Source of the DNA: Rhynchopus euleeides
Taxonomy: Eukaryota; Euglenozoa; Diplonemea; Diplonemida; Diplonemidae
Assembly (NCBI GenBank): GCA_963210315.1
Contig: OY723310.1
Span: 558,001-622,000 of the forward strand
DNA: 64,000 nt
Direction: 5' to 3'
The notes under the pieces are model-generated. The model was not told the origin of the DNA. It searched no databases and was given only the letters and a program-made list of their open reading frames with translations. Below, in pieces: positions 11,201 through 18,258 of the stretch. The translations under genes were made by a program, and so were the position numbers. The stretch's first letter is position 1; each line of letters starts with the position of its first letter.

Positions 11201-11895
11201 GCGTGCGTGGATTCTGCTCCCCTTGAGCTTGCTTCGCCGCTGGCTCCCCTTGAGCACTGGGCTGTGTGATTTGCGTTTTTACTAGCCACGGCGTGCGTGG
11301 ATTCTGCTCCCCTTGAGCTTGATGCGCCGCTGGCTCCGCTTGAGCACTGGGCTGTGTAATTTTGGTTTTTACTAGCCACGGCGTGCGTGGGTTCTGCTCC
11401 CCTTGAGCTTGATGCACCGCTGGCTCCCCTTGAGCACTGGGCTGTGTAATTTTGGTTTTTACTAGCCACGGCGTGCGTGGGTTCTGCTCCCCTTGAGCTT
11501 GATGCACCGCTGGCTCCCCTTGAGCACTGGGCTGTGTGATTTGCGTTTTTACTAGCCACGGCGTGCGTGGGTTCTGCTCCCCTTGAGCTTGCTTCGCCGC
11601 TGGCTCCCCTTGAGCACTGGGCTGTGTGATTTGCGTTTTTACTAGCCACGGCGTGCGTGGGTTCTGCTCCCCTTGAGCTTGATGCGCCGCTGGCTCCCCT
11701 TGAGCACTGGGCTGTGTGGTTTGCGCTTTTACTCGCCACGGCATGCGTGAATTCTGCTCCCCTTGAGCTTGTGGCACCGCTGGTTCCCCTTGAAGTGTGG
11801 ACTGTGTGTGCAGTGGCGGTGTGTCTGAGGGAGGTGTCGCCGGCCCGCACAACCCCGGCTCTCCCTGCGCAGGTGTGGCTTGTCACTTGCCCCAC
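8269..11895 (-). CDS. RT / RNase H ORF of the DIRS/VIPER-like element
   Basis: A long open frame overlapping the recombinase frame. Its recognisable domains lie in the last 550 residues, about 8269-9920: an RT palm-and-fingers region (TVAKKAGDLRLVVDARKLN, IADGVSFFYQIPLAK, LCMGWSWSPSIAQRI), then RNase H (CTVWTDASSRAWAAF, KVDNLPVVRSILKGHSGN) ending in WVPTHEQKADPFTRG, which is typical of DIRS-group RNase H. The upstream portion is Ser/Ala/Gly/Arg-rich and may simply be an open alternative frame of the recombinase region. How RT is expressed is not evident; other DIRS relatives also use overlapping ORFs. Confidence 0.75.
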   Translation of the reverse strand: MGQVTSHTCAGRAGVVRAGDTSLRHTATAHTVHTSRGTSGATSSRGAEFTHAVASKSANHTAQCSRGASGASSSRGAEPTHAVASKNANHTAQCSRGASGEASSRGAEPTHAVASKNANHTAQCSRGASGASSSRGAEPTHAVASKNQNYTAQCSRGASGASSSRGAEPTHAVASKNQNYTAQCSSGASGASSSRGAESTHAVASKNANHTAQCSRGASGEASSRGAESTHAVASKNAKHTAQCSGGASGASSSGGAESTHTVVSKNTAQCSGGANGAARSRDDATQAVAGHQHCSGRAGDRAGQPSSAADGIPGAGPDSGRPHHRVGAAAVAAQGASNSRTPADVRDNNPPGRDEGGSRVCSQRRSGPGTRELHMGQHRVVLPAVPGVPSGLGGRRGTHRHGDGDHLVGLQEDVCRQRAAILGAGLQLRRVVRAPPHAGGHGTLAQARRVQTGTEAHGGGGAPDTGGAGDEGRSGAGDAGRAGPRGATGTGADVARGRKVLGREEYCNPRGAGEERRGGIDNLEGHQERPIREGTDNRGVFAYAAERCAGEDDAEEPGRRPGSRRVVQQGVPGGKTGEPRADATQSTQGGSAPPDSQGARVASGAEADPPPDDRGAAAVRPTGRDSSRGGDRDYITPALAAGRIPRALGAFPSCAAHLAKPSNFEGILRMCAYAYDPEGEGDEACSAGLDIGYGGDFSVEVEGAQVRPEAEREGGVLAPISSNRMALDAVRSLDLHGELEDVLDVITSLDAFESLLTKPTGGRMARGTSRHMRQHADKLLEWEVVEPMQGDPQMTMPAFTVAKKAGDLRLVVDARKLNAAMRRPPEMRLPRIRDVIDAVLDADAAVIADGVSFFYQIPLAKPIRKYFGMRLGDGRGGTLDVWLKVLCMGWSWSPSIAQRISRVLAGPGNVAWVDNYIILGGSEEEAARRYTEFKQRCAYARVELHEEAEGQPQRLFAAFGLEFDLRGPTKRFRSSQKWVAQLLEAVHVQNVLSGEATPRAFFKVTGAIVWWTYTRSRHLCYSPNLIGAIRSIARHVSTNNNAWDEPTRMQPSAVWDARVCLQAIAENRWVDREAPYDEECTVWTDASSRAWAAFAETGEVAQGAFGAGEASAHIYIKEMWAAALGVRLASRLGRRRCKLRLKVDNLPVVRSILKGHSGNYVANRCLQVLFDVAAAAQLQVLPEWVPTHEQKADPFTRGARGEVVIDL
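9975..11852 (-). CDS. Tyrosine recombinase ORF of the DIRS/VIPER-like element
   Basis: The N-terminal third is a tandem array of 30-residue units (TQPSAQGEPA...NPRTPWLVK type), about 8 units. The tyrosine recombinase domain follows (about residues 330-620), with the family's conserved pieces: WHGAARCSD around the first Arg, HSLRRGAVH as the His-x-x-Arg box, and LTRHRTTEGLLQY with the later His and the Tyr nucleophile. Such enzymes integrate the circular DNA intermediate by site-specific recombination, which agrees with the lack of target duplication. It lies between the gag-like ORF and the RT domain. Confidence 0.8.
   Translation of the reverse strand: MCGPATPPSDTPPLHTQSTLQGEPAVPQAQGEQNSRMPWRVKAQTTQPSAQGEPAAHQAQGEQNPRTPWLVKTQITQPSAQGEPAAKQAQGEQNPRTPWLVKTQITQPSAQGEPAVHQAQGEQNPRTPWLVKTKITQPSAQGEPAVHQAQGEQNPRTPWLVKTKITQPSAQAEPAAHQAQGEQNPRTPWLVKTQITQPSAQGEPAAKQAQGEQNPRTPWLVKTQNTQPSAQGEPAVHQAQGEQNPRTPWLVRIQPSAQGEQMAQQDHGMTPHRPWPVTNTARGEQATERASPAVQQTGSQGRDPTADGHTIESGLQRWLRRGPATRGRPRMSETTTLPDGTRGEVVSAANAVLDRALANSTWDNIASCYRRFQEFRQAWEAAEGPIDTGTAIILWVSKKMSVDNVLPSSGLAYSYAVSSAHRHMLEDTVHSHKLDAFRRGLRRMGAEVPRTQAVPATKAEVEQAMRDERDPEVRLALGLMWHGAARCSDVKSIATREVRVKNDGVVSITWRGTKNDPFAKGQTTGVCLPTQLNGVLGKTMRKNRDGGLVQGVSYSKVSRAVKRVNPALTPHSLRRGAVHHLIHKGLELRAVQKLTRHRTTEGLLQYAPLAATRLVEETATTSRQL
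11085..11800 (-). repeat. 90-bp tandem array in the recombinase ORF
   Basis: About eight units of 90 bp, each containing TTGAGCACTGGGCTGTGT and ACTAGCCACGGCGTGCGTGG. Because 90 is divisible by three, both overlapping reading frames stay open through the array. The matching array in D2 (about 63085-63620) is 180 bp shorter, i.e. two units fewer. Confidence 0.9.
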
Positions 11896-12911
11896 TTGGA
11901 TCCCTTGTTGAAGCCCTTGTTGAAGCCCTTGTTGGATCCCTTTCCCCCCTTACCTCCCTTCGGCACCACTGGCCTCTCTTCCTCCTCGTCCCACGCGCCC
12001 TCGGTGCGGCGCCGCTTGTTGTTGGCCTTCTCCTTCTCGCCCTCGCTCTGGGCTTGGCTCTGGAGCGACCTGAATAGTTGCTCCGTCAGCGCGCTTGCCG
12101 GCATGCCCTCCAGCCGCCGCTCCCAGTGCAGCTGCGCCGCGAGCCCGTACCACTCCCGGAGGCGCAGCCCCTCCAAGCGGACCAGGAGGTTGTGGGCAGC
12201 TTGCACTGCCTCAGGCTTCGTCGACACGATGGGGATCAGGATGTCCAACACGGAGAGCGCGACCCGAAGTTCGTGCTGGGGCCCGGTCGCTGCCGCAGCC
12301 GCATCGTCCGCCCCCTTCCCGAAACGATCACGCAGTGCCCTCATGGCCATTGCGTGCAGCGCTGGCGACTGCATCCGGTGGCGCCATTGCTCCACCACCG
12401 TGATGCGGGTGCCGGTCAGCCCCTCGCGTTCCAGCTTCGCCTGCCGCTCCTTCCTCTGCATATCATCCAAGACCTCCTCCAGAATTGCCTTGGTGTTTGG
12501 GTTATCCACACTCCTCATCAACTCCCAGAGGTCCCTCACCTTGGGCGTAGCGTCACTCATGTTGGCATCGGCGTCGCCCTCGTCCTCCTCCTTGAGGGTC
12601 CATGTTGCCTCACCATTGTGGAGATACAGCGCGCAGAGGGGGCAGACCCAGTGTGGCTCCATCCACTGGTCGGTCATCTTCTCGACCGTCTGATCCCCCG
12701 TGCCCTCCATGTAGGCCTTCAGGCAGCTCTTCGTCGTCCGCCTTCCACACATGCGACACACAGACGAGTGCGCGTCGGAGTGCAGCGCCCCGCACTCCGG
12801 AAACACGCAGTCGGGGGTGCCGTCCACCCCCGCTGCGTTTCCCGGAACAACCGGGGTCGGAACATCGATCCACGCCTGGTCGATGATCACGGTTGCGTTC
12901 CGGTCCGGCAT
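11883..12911 (-). CDS. Gag-like ORF1 of the DIRS/VIPER-like element
   Basis: About 342 residues from the MPDRNATV start. An upstream ATG at 13001 would place the first 30 codons inside the terminal repeat, so the inner start is preferred. The N-terminal half has a Cys/His cluster (CVFPEC, CRMCGRRTTKSC, then HWVCPLC, about residues 30-110) resembling a treble-clef or PHD-like zinc-binding region. The middle is helical, and the C-terminus is basic, with a KRRR segment and a Gly-Lys-Asn-Phe repeat tail. It occupies the first-ORF position on the element and is presumed to bind element RNA. The product is assigned by position and zinc motifs only. Confidence 0.55.
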   Translation of the reverse strand: MPDRNATVIIDQAWIDVPTPVVPGNAAGVDGTPDCVFPECGALHSDAHSSVCRMCGRRTTKSCLKAYMEGTGDQTVEKMTDQWMEPHWVCPLCALYLHNGEATWTLKEEDEGDADANMSDATPKVRDLWELMRSVDNPNTKAILEEVLDDMQRKERQAKLEREGLTGTRITVVEQWRHRMQSPALHAMAMRALRDRFGKGADDAAAAATGPQHELRVALSVLDILIPIVSTKPEAVQAAHNLLVRLEGLRLREWYGLAAQLHWERRLEGMPASALTEQLFRSLQSQAQSEGEKEKANNKRRRTEGAWDEEEERPVVPKGGKGGKGSNKGFNKGFNKGSKWGK

Positions 12912-12967
12912 TGTGTTGTTTGGTTGTTTGGGAGAGGTTGTGAGAGTTGTGGTGAAACGCACACACC

Positions 12968-13080
12968 TCGACCTGTGATGAGGTGAGATGTGGCTCTGCA
13001 ATTACGGCACTACGCGTGCCGTAAACTCGAATGACCTGCTTTCTCCGTGTTCCATTTCCTCCTTCATTGCATGAGGCTAC
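12968..13080 (-). repeat. 5' split direct repeat (a)
   Basis: A 113-bp match to 7984-8096, ending in ATGAGGCTAC at the element edge. It lies upstream of the gag-like gene and so probably holds the element's promoter; that role is inferred. Confidence 0.8.
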
Positions 13081-13541
13081 ATAGTTTTTTCTTCGCCCTT
13101 CTTTTTTCACTTCAATCATCCCACCCACATTTTCCCTTGCATGCACAACGTGTAAATTTAGCCAACGACCCCACCCCACCCCACCCCCTCCCCGCGCGGA
13201 CCATTTTGCACTTTCCTCTGTTCGCCGCACACAGCACTCAGCACACCGCACAGGTTCGTCTGGTCAGCATAGTGACCATGTTCATGCGCCACATCCGGGG
13301 GCAAACCAAGAACAGAACTCTCGCCAGCCTTGGTTTGGCGGAGGTTTTGTCTCTGTTGCCCATGCATACGCGCTGACCTCCCCCTGCGGGGTTGCGAAAG
13401 GAGCTGCCTGGGCCTTTCTTTGCTTGATTGGCTTCCCCCCCCCTCCCCCCCCCCCCTTGCGCACCACACATCACACGCACACTCTCTCACCACACAACGG
13501 CTTCTTTGCCGATCAACGCCCTCAGGGAGGGGGGGGGGGGG
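13081..13541. repeat. Dispersed unit R, copy 1, third part
   Basis: Matches 29564-30018: CATCCCACCCACATTTTCCC, then GCACTTTCCTCTGTTCGCC, ending at a poly-G tract (13529-13541). Copy 2 also ends at a poly-G tract, after which the sequences differ. No gene was recognised. Confidence 0.8.
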
Positions 13542-13543
13542 TA

Positions 13544-15075
13544 GGGGGTGTCAACGCCAGCCAAAAAAGTGCACATTTTGAGGATTTTTGAGGATCGCGC
13601 CTGGGGGCAAATAAGTGCCAAAAACCGGTGAAACCAGGTCCAGATCGGTCCGGAACCGGTGTGCCGGGTCGATTTCCACCCGAAAACCCCATTTTTTGGC
13701 CCAAAATCGCCTATGTGAATTTTTGTACCACCTTCTGTACCTGGAGGTGGTACAAAAGGTGGCCACTGGCACCTTGTTGCTCAACGAACCACCCCACCTT
13801 CACAAAGAGGTGCTCTATACCAATACGGGGTGTGGGGTACGAAGAGACGCACTGCTGATGCACTAATTCGCGCATTTCTGTGCTTTACAATCGTCAGAAA
13901 ATGGTTTGGTGCCTGGAATAGACGGGCACCGCTCATTATGAGGAAGCGGTGGGAAAAGAGCAAGGGTGCCTGACACTGCCGTACTCAAGGACCTTGGAAG
14001 AGCTGCTCTTCGTCAACAATGCATCGACGGTATTAGCCGACATCTGCGTGATGTCTTAATTGTCCATCTGGGATCATCATGACACGCAATCGGCCATTTT
14101 TCTTGATGAGCTGCTGGGGGCAGCGTTGGACACCCTCGTGAGCTGCCATCATCCCGCATGTTACAGGCAGCTGAAAGGATCCCAACACAGTGGACCATCC
14201 GACTAAGTCTGCTCAACTTTGGCCATCCTTCAGTAGTCAGGGACGGTATCACTGAAACCTCAACACGTTCCTCTCTTGGAATGACTCCGCCGTGCGGCAC
14301 TGCATATGCACAGAGAGCTGCTGCTGCTATCATTCATGAGTCATGAAGGACTCTTCTTCCGATATGGGACGACCTTCGTTTAGAAGGACACACACTTGGA
14401 CATCCATGCTGCTCCTGTCACGACCGACACGCATTGTGATGAAGGGTCGATGAGCACGTCATCATGGATACCACATCAGCTGCGGGAGACTAACCCTGTA
14501 AGGGCGGCTCCCGCCCTGACCCGGAAGCAGAACGGTGCCTTCCTTGCGATATTTTAGTATGGCTACCCTGTCCACAGCACCGAGATACGCATTGCACGAC
14601 AATGGAGCCTTCCAAGTGCGGCTGCTTCCTGGGAGTTGGTGTTCTGTGTCAGGAGGGATGAAAATCTGTGGACCGAGGCTCAGAGTAGAGCGCAGGGAGG
14701 GTTGAGGGAAGAACTGCTCAGAGGTGTGTATCCGCCCGGTTCTACACGAAGAGATGTGTGTGCTGCTGAGTAAGTGACACCCGTTCCAAAGCCCCAGTAT
14801 TTTTTGTCAAAAATACAACGAAAGGGGTATGTTAGTAGCTGGTTTGGGGATGACGTCCCTTCCTGGACCACCTTTTGGACCACCTCCAGGTACAGAAGGT
14901 GGTACAAAAATTCACATAGGCGATTTTGGGCCAAAAAATGGGGTTTTCGGGTGGAAATCGACCCGGCACACCGGTTCCGGACCGATCTGGACCTGGTTTC
15001 ACCGGTTTTTAGCACTTATTTGCCCCCAGGCGCAATCCTCAAAAATGTCAAAATGTGACCGACTTTGACACCCCC
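13544..15075. mobile_element. TA-flanked MITE with about 220-bp TIRs
   Basis: TA dinucleotides at 13542-13543 and 15076-15077 flank ends reading GGGGGTGTCAA and its complement. The first and last roughly 220 bp are near-perfect inverted repeats (13551-13770 against 14865-15068), containing ACCGGTTCCGGACCGATCTG and GGTGGTACAAAA. The interior (13800-14860) has no recognisable gene. TA target sites fit the Tc1/mariner (IS630) superfamily. Confidence 0.75.
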
Positions 15076-15490
15076 TAGGGCATAGCTTCCGATAAGCGGG
15101 GGTCGGGGGTCGCAGGGGTCGGGGGTCGGGGGTCGGGAGGGGGGGTCGGAGGGGGTCGCCTGACTATTTCCTAAGGAATGTGGCCTGGATGGGGACCACC
15201 AATAAGGGGTGTGAATACACGGTGGACTCCAGCGGGGGTAGGGTAACCCTTTTCGGGAGTCTCAACTAGGGGGAGTCCAACTCCCGCTAGCGGGAGTATA
15301 GACTCCCGCTAGCGGGAGTCTATACTCCCGCTAGGGGGAGTCTGACTCCCCCTAGCGGGAGTCTTTTCACCTATTTTCACTCATTTTTCCCATGATACCT
15401 ATGCAATGTGGCACTCGTCACTGAAGTACAGCCACACCAAACGAAACGGACGTTTCCACCCATCCCAGCTCGCAGACCTGATTCACAAAA

Positions 15491-15871
15491 ATGGGGAAGA
15501 CGACAACGAAGCCGGCAGCGAAGCCGGCGGCAAAGTCGATTAAGAAGAAGAAGAGCGCAGAGAGTCCCGAGGCTGCGGAGGCGACGAACATTGTGCATGA
15601 TTTTTGCACGGCCTTCCCTGTTAAAAAAGGGGGCAGTGTGCTGACACTGGGATCCATTAGAAGGCTCCTAGCAACGGTGTTGAGCAAGGAGCTCCACCAG
15701 CACAGCACCCAGGTGGCCAACGCAATCATCGCCATGTCTTCCCTGACATGGATAAGTTCGCTGTCAGGGAAGTCGCAACGATGCGGAAGGAGGGCGCTCT
15801 CCGTCATATACAAGGTGGAGGCGAAGTATGGCAAGGTGCAGGATACAAACGTGTCGTCGGGGGCAGCCTGA
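15491..15871 (+). CDS. Hypothetical basic protein in the 3.0-kb TIR element
   Basis: 126 residues. The first 25 are Lys/Ala/Pro-rich (GKTTTKPAAKPAAK, then KKKKSAES), like a histone or H1-type tail. The remainder (ATNIVHDFCTAFPVKKGG, then IRRLLATVLSKELHQHS) is predicted helical by eye. An alternative frame opens at 15748, so a frameshift near the C-terminus is possible. A DNA-binding role is suggested only by composition; no family is recognised. Confidence 0.4.
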   Translation: MGKTTTKPAAKPAAKSIKKKKSAESPEAAEATNIVHDFCTAFPVKKGGSVLTLGSIRRLLATVLSKELHQHSTQVANAIIAMSSLTWISSLSGKSQRCGRRALSVIYKVEAKYGKVQDTNVSSGAA

Positions 15872-16136
15872 AGCCGCGAATGATCGCGACACGGGCGAAC
15901 GGCTTGGCACCGTGGGTCTGGATAGATGCTGGAGTTCGGCCGGGTGAAACCGGAAGTCGCAGCAAAATTTGCCCCCCCAGATTTCTTCCTCAAACCCACC
16001 CGTGGGCTGATCCGGCCTTGCACGGTGGACTCCAGCGGGGATAGGGTACCACTACCGGGTTTAACCCTTTTCGGGAGTCTCAACTAGGGGGAGTCCAACT
16101 CCCGCTAGCGGGAGTATAGATCAGCAGTGGGCAACA

Positions 16137-16397
16137 ATGAGGCGATGCGGGGGGCGAGGGCACCGATGCTCACTGTGCGACATCCCAGAAGAACGCTGGT
16201 ATCAACAGGTGCATCGATACCCGCACCTGACTCTCTCTGAGATGAAAGAGGCTGGCTACCCCTCCCTCTTGGCAGGTGTGCTTCCCAATGCCCGCTACGT
16301 CACCCCAGCACTCCATGACTGCAAGGGGCTCGCCATGCGGCTGATCAGGGTACTGGATGACAGGGGTGGAGCTTGGGGGTTTTTTCGGGTCAGCTGA
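16137..16397 (+). CDS. Hypothetical protein fragment, Cys/His-containing
   Basis: 86 residues starting MRRCGGRGHRCSLC, followed by TPALHDCKGLAMRLIRVLDD. The LHDCKG strip is loosely reminiscent of the D-x-LH-x-x-KG region of some eukaryotic transposases; this is a weak resemblance. The frame ends near the start of an inserted repeat module (about 16440-16980), so it may be the 5' part of a gene interrupted before the frame at 17075. Confidence 0.35.
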   Translation: MRRCGGRGHRCSLCDIPEERWYQQVHRYPHLTLSEMKEAGYPSLLAGVLPNARYVTPALHDCKGLAMRLIRVLDDRGGAWGFFRVS

Positions 16398-16439
16398 CCT
16401 GATTTTCTGCAGGCCCTCACAAAAAATCAGGTCAGGGGT

Positions 16440-16990
16440 AAAAAGAAAAAAAATATAGATTTTCGGGAAACCGGAAAAGTTGGCTCCTCGCCTTGGGGCC
16501 TCAAGGTGACCAGGAGGCGTTTCGTGAGCAAAGTGACCCCAGCGACATGAGCACAGGCCTCAAACAGTCACAATAGAGGACAAATGAAGCTGCCCAACCC
16601 GTACCGTGCAACAGACGTTTACTACCGTGGCCTCCGGTGGCTGGGGGGCTCCGCCCCCCAGACCCCCCTGTGGCATGTGCCTGTCTTGTACCCAAGCCCT
16701 TTACATCAGGGAATCTCAGTATCCTCAGGAGGACGCAGCCAACTCACACAGAATCCGTACGCCCGCAAGTCACAGATGTTCACTACCGTGGCCTCCGGCG
16801 GCTGGGAGCTCCGCCTCCCAGACCCCCCCTACGGCATGTGTTTGTCTTGTAACCAAGTCCTTGCGCGTCCGGGGCTGCATATCGGTTCCGGTACCTCGCG
16901 GGAGGCTGGGCCCGAGCACTGATCTCTGAGACGAACCGGGGGGGAACCCATAAGAAAAAATTGGCTGACCCGATCTGACCCGATCCAGCC
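16440..16990. repeat. Dispersed GGCTCCGCC-hairpin module, two copies
   Basis: Two copies (about 16616-16690 and 16778-16860) of ACTACCGTGGCCTCCGG followed by a strong hairpin built of GGGGGGCTCCGCCCCCC (weaker in the second copy), with GACGCAGCCAACTCACACAG between. The same module occurs at 4160-4480 and 24310-24860. The block interrupts the TIR element. TCGGGTCAG-type sequences lie near both edges (16384-16400; 16960-16985) and may be its ends, but no clean TSD was found. Confidence 0.55.
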
Positions 16991-17074
16991 CGCAACCCCA
17001 TATTTCAAGCTCCACCCCTGCTGGATGAGACAACAAAAAAATATTCGACAAGACCTGTACAAACCTTGCACTGA

Positions 17075-17941
17075 ATGTGTCGCAGCATGGGACAGGTGCT
17101 CAGTTCCGGAAGGTCGTGCTTGCCTGTCACAGGACACACCTACAAGGGCTTGTTCCGCTACCTCTTTGTCTCCCTTGCAGACCTCATGCATTTCCGGTAT
17201 GCAGACATCCCCTGGCGCTTCTGGGGATGCAAGGATGAGTCAGCCCGGATTCCCTTCTTGCGTGCTCGGATCTCAGGGCATATATTTCACTGGTTGATGG
17301 AGCATGCCGAAAAGGGATCAACGCGCAATGCCTACGTACACAGTCTCCATCATTGGTGGGCTCCAGAAGATGCAGTGCCTCTGCAGAACAACGACGAATT
17401 TGAAGAAGCAGAGAACGGACATCGCAAGAAAGATGCCGTTACAATCGCCAGCTCCGCAACTTACGAGAGAGATCTTGCGATGGCAGAAGAGAAGCGGCGC
17501 GCATCGGGCATGCCTTGGAAGGTTGCGCACCTGTCGCAGGACGGGATCCTCGGGTATAGAGAAGTCATCCTGTGTCCGTGTCTGCACACCCGACACGCTC
17601 ATAGATTGGCTGTGTATGTTCTTTGCACACAGTTGACACAGCTGCAGAAGGGGTTTGTGCACTGCAACACACAGGACTTCGTTGAACCCATCAGCGCGCC
17701 CTACTTCCTGTTCCGGTTCCCCGAAGGACACCGCAAATTATCGCTCTGCTTGTGCAAAATGCCAATCCCGCTGGGGGCGACTTTCACACCATTCGTGTCA
17801 TCCGAGGCGACTTTGAGCACGCTTGACCAACGCGCACAGCAGGAGGGGGATGACAGTTCTGACGAAGAAGATGAGGCCTGCAGGATGGCTTGTCTTGCCC
17901 AAGGTGTAACACAACTACGACAGGCGATGGCCGCACTTTGA
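17075..17941 (+). CDS. Hypothetical 288-aa protein in the 3.0-kb TIR element
   Basis: Starts MCRSMGQVLSSGRSC and ends with an acidic stretch (DDSSDEEDEACR) and a helix. It contains several Cys/His pairs (CPCLHTRHAHR, about residues 167-177) and an aromatic-rich N-terminal half (GLFRYLFVSLADLMHFRYA). No family is recognised. It is the largest frame of the element and its length and composition suggest a real protein; a transposase or element-encoded accessory protein is the natural hypothesis. The start is uncertain because the frame opens soon after the inserted module. Confidence 0.45.
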   Translation: MCRSMGQVLSSGRSCLPVTGHTYKGLFRYLFVSLADLMHFRYADIPWRFWGCKDESARIPFLRARISGHIFHWLMEHAEKGSTRNAYVHSLHHWWAPEDAVPLQNNDEFEEAENGHRKKDAVTIASSATYERDLAMAEEKRRASGMPWKVAHLSQDGILGYREVILCPCLHTRHAHRLAVYVLCTQLTQLQKGFVHCNTQDFVEPISAPYFLFRFPEGHRKLSLCLCKMPIPLGATFTPFVSSEATLSTLDQRAQQEGDDSSDEEDEACRMACLAQGVTQLRQAMAAL

Positions 17942-18258
17942 CACCTCAAATTCTAACCGCTCACCTCCGCAGGTGTAGCCGCTACCAGGAGGATAGGTAG
18001 GTAGTCCAGAGTCCGGGGAAACTGACAGAAGCAAAACAAGCCCCTCCCCATCCCTCTTCCACCATGATTTTACCCCCCACGCCAGTAGACTGTAACTATA
18101 TCATGGGAAAAATGGATGAAAATAGGTGAAAAGACTCCCGCTAGGGGGAGTCAGACTCCCCCTAGCGGGAGTATAGACTCCCGCTAGCGGGAGTCTTTGA
18201 CACCCGCTCAGACTCCCGCTCCCAGACTCCCGCTAGGGCCGCTGGAGTCCACCGTGTA

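Larger units (their letters stand above)
7906..13080 (-). mobile_element. DIRS/VIPER-like tyrosine-recombinase retroelement
   Basis: A tyrosine-recombinase retrotransposon of about 5.2 kb on the minus strand, order gag-like, recombinase, RT/RNase H. It has split direct repeats instead of LTRs: unit a at 12968-13080 (5' end), and b-a-b at 8097-8174, 7984-8096 and 7906-7983 (3' end). Unit R copy 2 (GACGC then ATAG at 29558-29566) is the empty site and shows insertion without target duplication, as expected for recombinase-mediated entry. It looks whole, with no obvious breaks, and young, since the copy in D2 is nearly identical. The gene order is that of kinetoplastid VIPER/TATE rather than of classic DIRS-1. 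Confidence 0.8.
15218..18256. mobile_element. 3.0-kb TIR element (CACGGTGGACTCCAGC ends) with ORFs
   Basis: TA at 15216-15217 and 18257-18258 flank CACGGTGGACTCCAGC and its complement. Subterminal regions (15240-15362; 18130-18235) are crowded with GACTCCCGCTAGCGGGAGTC palindromes. A second copy of the left end lies internally (16021-16120) without a flanking TA, which suggests a composite of two related elements. It encodes unknown proteins at 15491-15871, 16137-16397 and 17075-17941. A 208-bp deletion derivative of the same family lies at 40340-40547. It is probably the coding, possibly autonomous, member of the family. Confidence 0.7.

Noticed and set aside
9975-11895. Upstream 600 codons of the RT-bearing frame as a separate protein domain.
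   Set aside because: They overlap the recombinase ORF codon for codon, are Ser/Ala/Gly/Arg-rich, and show no domain; noted as an open alternative frame only.
7906-13080. Crypton (recombinase-only DNA transposon).
   Set aside because: The element also carries RT and RNase H and split direct repeats, so a DIRS-group retroelement fits better.
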